60,000 bases of DNA from NCBI RefSeq assembly GCF_964340395.1, contig NC_135552.1, positions 15,204,694 through 15,264,693 of the forward strand, in the 5' to 3' direction. The DNA is from Glandiceps talaboti (Eukaryota; Hemichordata; Enteropneusta; Spengelidae). The notes under the pieces were generated by a model. It did not search any database. It was given only the letters and a program-made list of their open reading frames with translations, and was not told the origin of the DNA. Below are positions 41,600 through 53,500 of the stretch, in pieces (positions within the stretch are counted from its first letter, which is position 1; every line of letters begins with the position of its first letter). A program made the position numbers and the translations under genes.

Positions 41600-44500
41600 C
41601 AGACAGATAGACAAACAGATAAAGAGATGGTTAGAGGAGACCATTAGTACGTTACCTGGTCTTGGTGCTGGTGCCTGTATCTGTGCCTGTGCTGCATACA
41701 TAGAGGCTGCAGCATAAGAATGGTAAGGGTCATTGTGGGAATTCATCATCTCACGTTCTCTCTCCTTCTCCTTCTCTCTCGTGATCTTTGCAATCTTAGG
41801 TTCTGCCAGCACTGCTTTGAAAGCTGAATTACAAACATATGTCTTAGTGGTTAGGAAAATTACAACAACATATACAAGACACTTTTATACACCAGTGTTT
41901 TTGTTCGGTATATAAAATCTACACAAGTTCTCCACATCTTTTACCAAAGTTTCCATGTACCATATTTCCTTGTGTTGTTACTGGGGTTTCATAACTTTTA
42001 GCATAAAAAACACACTGCATGTACTTTGTGTCATGATATAGATGATAGACCAAAGAATTTATTGAAATCTGGATGAAGAATCTCTGAACTCACTCCTAGT
42101 TCTACGCAAGCCTGTTTCTAGTTCCTTATGTCATACGGCATTTGATATACTGCACTGGCATCCTTACCATAGTGTGAGCATACATTTGTAAGTGAAGGAA
42201 ATGTACGACATGAAAAATCTCACAAACCTCAAAACAATAGAAATTTCCAAATGGTTTACCAGCCACTCTGCCACCGAAAACCCCCAACGTGTTACTACCA
42301 AACCAGAACAACTATAGAGTTTCAATAAGGAAGCACAGTGTTTTTCATACGTCACACAACATTTTTTGTTACAAATTTACACAAACGAAATAAAGGCACT
42401 GATAGCATGCATAAATGTGAAATGTTCTCACTGTGAACACAAGTAAACAATTCTGTGTTTCAATCTTTCTTGTTTCATTTGATGTTGCTTGATGTTCACT
42501 GAGAGATAAAATGCATCATTTTATACAAGGGTCAGGGCTCGAAATTCGGGTTTTTTCTTGGTAGCCCACGTGGGCTACCATCATTTAAATTTGGTAGCCC
42601 GAGAGCAGTGACTGGTAGCCCATATGCATGCATTCCTAAATTAATGGTGTTTGTGTATACATGTAACTATACGATGTATTGAATTCGATGATTGATTGAA
42701 TAACTTGAGAGGTCACGTTAACACGTTATGTGTGTGTATTTCACGCCATATTTGACATTGGGGATGCAATTTTTTGCATGTATGTGTCTCTGGGGACGTG
42801 TCATAAAGAGGGGACATATGAGGCTTATTGTTAGCAAACAACGTTCGGTTATCCAGGGCGGTTATCATTGGAAATGAAAAATAAGACATCTAGTCGCAGT
42901 TCTTGTTGTAACTATTAGCTAAATCTCTTGGTGCAGTGTGACCTGTAAAATTTGAATATGATTCAACGTATGGAAAACGTATAAACAGTTTCATAAGCCC
43001 CATGGCCATTTCCTGATGTGGAGACTACGTCTTGGGTAGTTTAGAAACTATGTGCTATTATCATTATCTATCCACGTGATTGGTTACTTATTAACAGACG
43101 GGTTAGACAGGTTTTGTATCAATACCTGACGGCCATTACGGCAAAGCCCCTTCCATTCATGGGCGAAGAGATAATCAAACAGAGTCTAAGACTACATCAG
43201 TAGACGGTCCTTGCTGAAAACTTCACTCAGATAAATTCAAACCATCACGTCACCATTTCATTCTCACTAAAACTTCAACTTTCTTTTGAGCTTTGCTACT
43301 ACTACTAGATCGAATGCATTACGTGAATTTTACCATTCACCACTGCATGCTCTATGGGGTTGCGTGAGCGTGGTTTACACACGGAATGTTTTAGGCATCG
43401 TTCAAGAATAAACGAATCTGTAGGACAGGTGTATACCAAGTTAACAGTTCTCATCAGCAGCATAAGATTCTATCAAACACCATTAAAACTGTGTCTCTGT
43501 CAAGTTGAAAGTTAAAGCTGTCATAATAATGGAATTTAGTTCCTGTAGTGCTGTACCGACTGTACTCTGACTCCGAGAAGAGCCCGAAGGGTTCGGGCCG
43601 GAGAGCATATTTCCAGAGAGTGATTACCATGGAAAATTGAAAGTACAGAAAGATAACATTAAATCGCTATACAGAATATTGTTGCATATAAATGTTTTGT
43701 TGTGACATTTTGGAAGTACAAGCTGTGTATACGATGTATGGAAGAATGACGTGCACAGCAGCCTGAGCAGGTGTACAGTGTACATGTATTTTCATCATGT
43801 ACATTTGATATACCATGTAGTGTAGATGCAAATTTGGAAAAGACGCACTGATTTTGACGCTAATTTTGGCGAGAACACGTCCCACAGGACTGCGACCTCA
43901 GAGGCCTCCGGCCCGGGAAGGCGTCGGAATCAGGCTGTCACAGTTTCATTCAAAACTTAGTAGCCCAACGGGGCTACCACTCACATAATTTGGTAGCCCA
44001 GAGACAAACATTGGTAGTCTGTGGACGCGGGACTACCGCGAATTTCGAGCCCTGAGGGTAGTTTATGTAATTTATTTGTAACAAAAAATCCTGTGTGAAA
44101 CATTAGAAACATTGTGTCACCTAATTGAAACTCTATAGTCACTCTGGTTTGGTTGTAACATAGGACTGGCATACTCATCCCATTTGCGAACACATACAGG
44201 TGTGGTGTTAGTGTTTAGTTTTGGCACTGAGTTAACCTGATGCTGGGCAAATCTGAAAATAATTCTTGATCTGCACTGAAGGTAAAATTTACTGACGATC
44301 AGGGTACATGTTTTTCTCTTCTCCTACAAAGCTACATAAGTTATTGATAAAGGCTACAGTAAACAACAGCTTTGAACAAAACTTAGACATAACAACCTAT
44401 CTCTTTGGTATGTCAAATATTCATAAGCTGTGGCATGTATTATACAGACATCACTTCTTTTATTGATTCAACATGTTTCCCATTACTAGGCTCATATGTC

Positions 44501-47500
44501 TGTAATGTCACTTTTTCTGAAGAGTTGGTCAATCTGTTGAAAAAGACAACTGCTGAAAAATTTCAAGTACAATTTTCAAGTTTGTGTTTGTGTTTTGGAA
44601 CAAAAGTTCGATAATATAGTCTACCAACAGAGACGAATTTTCATTTGAAGACATTTCCTTTAAATATATGAACAAAAATACAAACTGTAAATGTAAAACT
44701 GTTGAAAGTCTTTGAGAAAGAACTTTGAGTAACACTTCAAAATAACAAATCATCTCTCTTGGTATGTCAACTATCCATAAGCTGTTGTACAGACCTCACA
44801 TATTTTATTGATTTGACTCAAAATGCAGCATGTTTCCTTAATAATGTATTAACAAAATTACACGCACAACTGTTGAATGTCTTTGAGAAAGTAGAACTGA
44901 AATCAATATTATTGATTTGCTCTGATAATAGATGTACTGTCCGAGACAGACTAATCCTATCAATTATACCGCAATGTTCTGACTACATTTGGCAGTATGA
45001 AGGCACAACCTGAATCTGTTCAAGCAAGACTCTTTTTATGGGCTAGCTTTTGAACTTCCATGTGTCATCGATATTCTAATAAACATGTATCGTGATTTTT
45101 AACTAATGAAAATTTCTACTACAGAGTCGCACAAAAATTTGGAAGGGAAGCCCAAATTTTTGTCAACATATCTCGTCAACATTGTCTGGCGTGAATTGCA
45201 ATATAGGCGATGGTGATGTTTGAAAAGTTACTTGTGTTTAACTTTTCCATATTTTATTTATCAGGTTGTTAGTTTTGGATTCAATTGGACTTGTTAGTAA
45301 AAAATATTGCCACATGTCTAGACTAATAACATATAAAACATATGGAATTGACACGTCAACAAGGAAATTGAACGTTTTGTTAATTTCACAACATGTCTAG
45401 GCAGTGAAATTCTGTTTCACGTTCTGGGAATTGTGCTTTTTACTGACATAATCTTTTACCAGAACACCAAAGTAAAACGTTTTCTGTATGTACCACAATC
45501 ATTTATAGCATCCATATCAAGTGTAAAAGTATACTCTTTCATTTGCTAATTGACCATATTAGAAAGGCCACATGCTGGGCTTGTAAGTAAACCAATTGAA
45601 ACAGTATACTTTACACTTGATATGAATGCTATAAATGAGTGTAGCACATACATACAGAAAAAGTGCTTTCCTTCAGTGTTATTCATTGTATTGTTATCTT
45701 ACCTCTATCAACTCTCTCCAATGCCAGCATAGCATGTGATGCTTTGTGGAATTTGACATAGGCAAAACCTTTGGGTTCTCCGTTGCTTCTATCTCTCACA
45801 ATATTAATGTAATCTACGTCACCATATTCTGTCAATCAACAAGAAGAAACAAAACAATAACATATATGTTCCAGATGTAAGTCTTTCCCTTTTCAAATAT
45901 GAAAAATGCCACAGTAATGCAAATGCACATCAGAAATAAACTGTCAGTCTGTCTCAAATATATAAACATTTGCTGTTACATGTACTTACTCAAGAAAGCA
46001 TCAACCTACATTCATTTTTCAGTTTAAACCAAATGAATTCACAGTCACCATATAAATTTTTGACATAGATATTAAAATCATAATGATATCAAAATGTTGA
46101 CACTTTACAGTCCAATATGGCCGCTGCGTTACTAAACTTTATGGCAAAATAGAAGATTGATGATTTCCTTGAAAATAAGAGGGTCTAAAAGCTCCATTTT
46201 AAGTCACTTTGATTTTGTTATGGACAGTGGTGCTCAGCTCTGGTTTAGCTTTTCTCCAGAGAAGTTCGTAAACAAAGTGTCAGATCATTATTTTTGCATT
46301 CAAAATTCAATTTGGGGTCAGAGGTGTTGTTTGAGCTTGCAGTCCTTTTCCTACACAAATCACATCACTTTTGTCCTGTGGGTGACATGCAAGTATCCTA
46401 ACTGTTTCCCCTAGCTGAAGACGATACAAGTTCAAGACAGAATAGTCCTTTCATTTTCGTTTACAAGGACAGGTTGGCTACCAAGCAGTGTGCCCTCTAA
46501 TGTTGGCCAAATTTTGTTGTTGTGAGTCAAAATGAAAAAACTGGCATTTCTTGTGAGTCACCACATAGTAAGAGATAAGGGAACACCAAATTTTGGTGCA
46601 TCACTAGAAATTGTGTGCACCAGTGGCGCGTCAAATTGGCTTAGAGGAGGGCACACTGCTACCACAATAGTTTCCACAATCCAATACGATACAAGACATC
46701 TTTATTATCCCAACATGGCCAATTCTTTGTGCGACAGAGAATAAAAAAATACAAATCACCAAACAAACCCTTTTCACTTTACGTACAGCTATGACTTTGT
46801 TGCATGGGATGGACCTTCTTACCTTCAAACTTTTCTTTGATTCCATCTTCATTCATTGTCTTGGGAATGATTATAAACAATCTCATTAGTTCTTCACCCT
46901 GGTCGATATCTCTTGAACTGCCAGAAGACCTGGAGTTGGCCATCATAACCTGGAAATTAACAACATAACCTTGTAACATGTAATGTAGAGAGATACCCTG
47001 CAAAATAACAACATTCATGTTACCTTGGAGACTGGACTGTAGGTCATAACCTGCAAAATAACAACATGACCTTGTAGAGTGGGTTGTTGTCAGTGTGCCC
47101 TCTAATGATAGCCAAATTTTGTTGTTGAGTCAAAACGAGAAAAACCGACATTTCTAGTGAGTCACCACATAGTAACAGATAGGGGAACACCACATTTTGG
47201 TGCGTTACGAAGAAATTGTGTGCACCGGTGGCACATCAAATTGGCTTAGAGAGCACACTGGTTGTCATACGATGTATAGATGTATTTTCTTTTTAATTCA
47301 AACAAATGATCAGCTGATCAGCAAGGTACATGTGTAACTCAGATCATCTTCAATTTCACCTTTCAAACCATCAACTCATCAAATTGGTCATAATTTTAGA
47401 GGGTTGCCATGGTAACATACCATGTAGGTGTCTTTTTAATGAATGGAAACACCTACTGTTTTTATAACCCATTACAAAGTTACTGACATTACTGCATACA

Positions 47501-50500
47501 TGAAATGTTGTCACATCTGATCATAAAATTTCCACACAGCTTGTGTATAAACTATTTTCTTTATGAACATAACACAATGTATTTTTTGTGTATAATACAT
47601 GTAAGTTACATGTTCACAACATTTTTAAAAAAAATTTCTGATGAACGAGACCCAACAGAAGTGTCTGAAAAATGTATTTATTCATATCTGGGTGAAGAAT
47701 AATCCGTGTTTTTGCTAAGGGCTGAGAACCCAGGTAACAGGAGAGGGGATTGTGGTAAACCTGGCATAGTTTCCTGTATAATATTGGTGGGGAACCCTGG
47801 TAAAATGACAGGGGAACTAAGGCAGACTTTACCTACTTACCACCCTTAATAAAATAATGATAATCATGATGAACACTACTTCAGGAAATACATTTACAAA
47901 ATTAGGCTGTTCGCAGATGACATGATCACATACAGAGAAGTCAACACTTCGACTGACACAAAAACACTATACTTTGCAATTGATAAAAGACCTTGCATGT
48001 GATACTTAACATGTCAAAGTGCTTCATTATGCAAAGAAAAAGTTCACTCCATACCAATATCACATGAACAATACCATTCTTCAGTAAATATACCACCATC
48101 CACACCTACATGTAGGAATAGAACTGATGAACAACCTTTCATGGGCTCCACATAGTCACCACACCTTAACTTGAAAGCATTCAGTGTACTTGGCCTACAT
48201 GCACTTCTTTAAACGGAATCTTTGGTTCTCAAGACACAAAGGTAATAGCATACAAAACATCAATCTGATTAAAATCTGATGTGATGAAAGAGGCTAGATG
48301 TCTTTATTTACCTCTATTTCCATCGCTTTGTGTTGTTTGTTTTGTTCAGGGTGATCGCTGCCTTACCATATCTGTGTAATAGAAAATCTAGTTTGACTCT
48401 CAAGGATCTTGAAAGATTTCTTCAACTAATTGGCATGCTTTTTTCAAAATTGTTCGGAGAGATGTTGGTGCCACTGACGGGTCGTGTCGTCAACTAAGGT
48501 GCCACATAATCCTCCATGTTGACCTCCATGTTGTGTAACGATACGTTTTTTTGCAATTCTCCAGTGTGCGCAGCCAACGTAACACTCATCCTGATTGGCT
48601 ACTCAAAAGTGTGAGAATCAGGCGAGATTTTCTATTATGCAGGGTCAGATGTGGGAAGGCGGCAATCAACCGGTGCATTAATACAAATGACACAAAATGA
48701 TGGAAATAAAGACATCTAGCCACTTTCACTACATCAAATTTTAATCAGATTAGTTCAACCCAGATTCAAATACTTTAGCACTATCGGAGACATGTACCAG
48801 AAAACCCATTAGGTACAATTCGAAAAAGTACAAAGAAAAGAAGCTAGATTTGCTACAAATGATTATAGACGTACCACCAGTATTACAGACACACTAAACA
48901 ATCTTGATTGGGAGTACTTCCAAGACAGACCATGACGGGTAACTTTTAAAGCAAGACTCACTGTAATCGTCAAAGAAACACACAGAATCACTTCAATTAT
49001 GGAGGTGATACTTCAACCATAGGTGATACTTCGATGCTCCTACAAACGTAAAACACCTCTGCCAAGACAAACACACTACTCCTCAAACACAGATGCTAAA
49101 CTACAACATCATCCACTACCACATAGACTGTTACCGCTGCTCACTCTATCCATGAACCATACCTCGATGGAACTCACTACCATGGAGTACAAGCCCAGCT
49201 AGTTGCAATAATTGTAGCATTTGGTGTGATTTTTAGGGCTTTTTTTATCTGTTTTTGTGCCTTTTTTCCGTTCCGACGTTTAACCTGAATCGAACGCTAC
49301 AATCCCTGTATAGTAAACACAAATAGATGGGATCACATTGAAAACGTAATTGAGATGTCAGCGTACTGCCCATTTCAAAATGCTGCATATGTTGCTACAT
49401 TTGCTGATTTTGACGGAATTGGGGTACCCCTGAACACTTCTTGGGTCTTGAAGGCTCCGTAATTAATGTTGGCATTAGGAAATGTCTGATTTTTTGCCAA
49501 GTAAGGTGTAATTTAGCAGAAAAATCGGCCCAACTTTGTGATTCAGATCTACTAAATCGATTCTGTCTATTTGCATTTGCGTTACAGGAATTGTAGCATT
49601 TGATTCGGGTTAAACGTCGGAACGAAAAAAAAGGCACAAAAACAGACGAAAAAGCCCTCAAAATCACATCAAACGCTACAATTATCGCAGCTAAAGTGCA
49701 GCAAAAGATGTGACTAATTTTAAATGTAAATCACTAAAGTTTGAAACTGACTGGGCAAATTTTTAGTTGTGATATATGATGGACTGTACATGATAGCCAT
49801 GTTTGGCGTTTAGTACAGTTGAAGATAAAAGGCATGTTCATATTGCTTTTTCCGTGTCTTTTTTTCTCCGGCGTAAATAGGTGAGAACGATTAGTAAACA
49901 GAGGGATCAGCTGTATGTGTTCACACATAGAATGTGACACCATTATCCGCCGGCGTAAATGATAAGTTCAACGATAAGTGCATAGTGCGATCACTGTAAA
50001 CAACATGAGTTGTAGAGACTGCCTTGTGTTTTTTATTGCTGTATACGTTCATGCGTTCGAGAAATAAGCAGAGATGTCTTCTCATGCATGTTAACAATTT
50101 CACTCGTCGTCGCGTCGTGATGCCCAGTTTAACTTCCGACAAGCCACGCAACACGCTCGACGTTGACATGTCGACCAACGTGAATTCATGTGTTTTCTAT
50201 TCGTACAAATTCAGAATTTAGTCACATCAGTTGTTACCTCTTTCGCTGTTGTGGACCATGGTACCGGGTGTATTACTATTAGCGAGGGACATGTTGTATG
50301 CTCTATGACGATTGATAACCTTGATTCGAATGGCGTATGGCGACTTCTGCAGCCAACAGGAAGTGATTTCGTTTACAGTCATCGCACTAATTTCCCGGAC
50401 AGCAACTTAACGACGTTGCCAGCATGGGTATAAGAACAACAAAATGTTTGAGATGTGTATCGAAATATCGAGTCCTAGGTCACCGTATCACCGTATAAAA

Positions 50501-53500
50501 AAATAGATGTATGCATGCGTTTTCTTGAAACGCTATTCACAAAGTAACCTGCCTAAGAAATTGCCGGTAATTTTTTACCAACTCATTTTGACGGTCACGC
50601 TTACAAGTAATTTATACGTCGCATTGTAGACTAAATATTCTGATTGACAATGTCAGGATTGATGTACTCTGGCTCCGAATGTATCAAAGCATACAGATAG
50701 ACAACGTTGTTGACATTAATTTTGATTGACACTTCCATTAGATAGCAATGGATGACCGCTCACATGAACAGTGTACACCATTTGATAGGACCATTGTTCT
50801 TGTACATACCTGTCGGCAAGCCTTCGATTTCGACATAATTTTGCCATTTTCTGGTTTTTAAATTTCATTCTCTACTCCCGTTTGTCCCTGACATTCAACG
50901 TCTCTTCTCAAATAATGATAGTTTGACATGTCGACATAGTACAGCAGATAGCCTACACAGCAGAGAACCACCGCCGGTTTCAGTATGAGTAAACCCCGGG
51001 AGTAAACGGCAAATAACTAATTTCTTTTCTCCGGTTAGTAAGACAGGTAGGAGTGATGGAAATGGTGAACACCCGCTAATAAAAAAATAATATCGCAACG
51101 AGACCGCAGGCAAATTCTGCCTTACGAAATACTTCCCACGCAAGGCCTTTCGTTGTTATGACGGCAAATTTGCAATTCCGTATGTGATCTATGCACTGTG
51201 TGCATGTCTGTTACTGTACATGTAACAATATCAGTATTTATCAAATCTTGTATCTACTTTAATTTATTTGAACTGAACAATCTTCAGAGGAATAAGTGTG
51301 ACGCAGACATTCACTGGTAAAAAAGTAAAAAATGATTCACGCAATACTCAACTTCCAGACACTTACGGCACTGGTGAAATGACCCAATACATGTTATCAA
51401 TTTCACTTCGCACATCAGTCGTCTGCTATGAAATATTTCAGTAAACCAAACGAAAAAAAAATCCTACCGAACAATAATTGTACGTAATTACGTGATGTTG
51501 AGAACTAGCTGCATTTATTTGCAGATAATTACGTGACACCATCTGACTTGCACATGTAAAACGGGACGGGTTCCCCAGTCACCCCATTACTTTTCCAAGT
51601 ACATTCACATTCAGTCTCAGTAAAAAACTTCAGGATGGAAATATCGTAAAATTAAAACCCGAGGACAAGTACCTAAAACGTAGACATCAATAGCAACTTT
51701 TACACAAACCATATATTCACAGATACATGTACCTCCAATGCTCACAGCGTTTGAACTTATATGGCTGTGATGCTCGCATGTCGGCCAAAATGTACCGTTA
51801 AAACTTATAATCGAGAGTTAATACAAAGGAAATCCACAAAATCTGAAGAGAATATTTACGCAAATTACAGTGCTATCTCGGCAACAACTTCTTTGATAGC
51901 AGTTTCCGTAAATACAGTGGTGAAGACATCGTGTGTTAAACATAAGGTATCTTTTCAGATAACGAATAAACGTATATCACACGTGTTAAATTTTGGGCAA
52001 TAAGGTGGTTGAAATAGCAAATTAACGAGCCTTGTTCTCCTAATAATATTTCGCGTAAGTTTGGCTCTGCAATTCGACGGTTAGGAAAACCTAAAAGTAG
52101 CAACATTTTGAAACGGCGTTTTCAGTGTGACCTCGGCCATTTGCGTTACCGTTGGAGAAATTGTAGCAATTGCTTCCAGTCAAACATCGGAACGGAAAAA
52201 GGTACAAAAACAGAGGAAAGAACCCCAAAATCACAGTACACGCGACAGTTATTGCAGTTAGTATAAGACATAGTTTGAGTGAACCATGTAAACGTTACAT
52301 GGAAGGCTGATTCATTGAAGGGATGATGTGGTGTGGTACATCAATAATAATAACAATATTTATGATTCGTTGCCGACTTCAATGTTTTTTTTTATAACTT
52401 GGTGGTTCTGAATAAAGATTAGCAAGCTCACCAAAGTGTGATAGTAAAGATGAGTATATAAATACAAACATGTTTATGCCAACTTATAACCAGTACATGA
52501 AATGGTTTCTTCCGGACAAAGTTTTATGACTTCACCCATGGTGCTACACACCACTGTTCTAATAAACAAGAAAGGCCTAAGTACGCGGCAACATTAGTTT
52601 ACAATATAAACATGTGGCTCGGTAATTGTCGATCGTACGAACTCTCAATATTGCGCACTAATTAGCTCTGAATTAGCTGGCAACATCGGTAATTTGCTGT
52701 CCGGGGAAATTAGTGGATGACTGTAATACACCAATTGAGGGCGCTTACACCGGCATAAAGCGTTCACACCTACAACTTAGTACAAGCTAATCCTTACCTC
52801 CGGAGGATCTGCGGAGCTGAATCAACCAAAACCTCCGCAGTAAAATAATCCACAGATTCTCCGGAGTCGACCATTCACACCCGCAAATTACCTCCAGAGT
52901 TAATTTAAGACACTGATTCTCCGGAGAATAGGTCCTAGTGTGAACGGAGTATTAGACACACTACATGTCTACATCTTAGTTTATTCATACTAGATCACAT
53001 GATACTTCCATGGTTGATTTATTATCAGGTAAATTTATCAACAGGGAGAAGTGCGATATGATTCTGAATGCAAAAAATGCCATCATAATATAAATTTATT
53101 ATGTACACGTATATTATCAGGGCAGGGTAAACCTGTTAAACGTTAGCTCGTCTCTGAAGCAGACTGAAGACACCCCCCCCCCCACCCACCCACCCTTTTT
53201 TTAATTGTTTTATTTTGTTTCAAAATATTCGCCAACCGCTAATAAAAACGGCCGCAAATATCTATATATCTATAGTGATGGTTCACATATTGTAGTATGG
53301 CTGCATGATGAAACATGGGGGTTAAGTACACTTCTCGCTGTGAGCATCACCATATTACCACCATCATGAATCAGTAATATTATAAGCACGTATTCAGAAG
53401 TCGGGTCATGTCGACGGCGTAGCATCTATTTAATTTCTACGTTGCATATTGACATACACAACGGTCAATCCATTTTACAACGTATCAATCTACTAACCAA

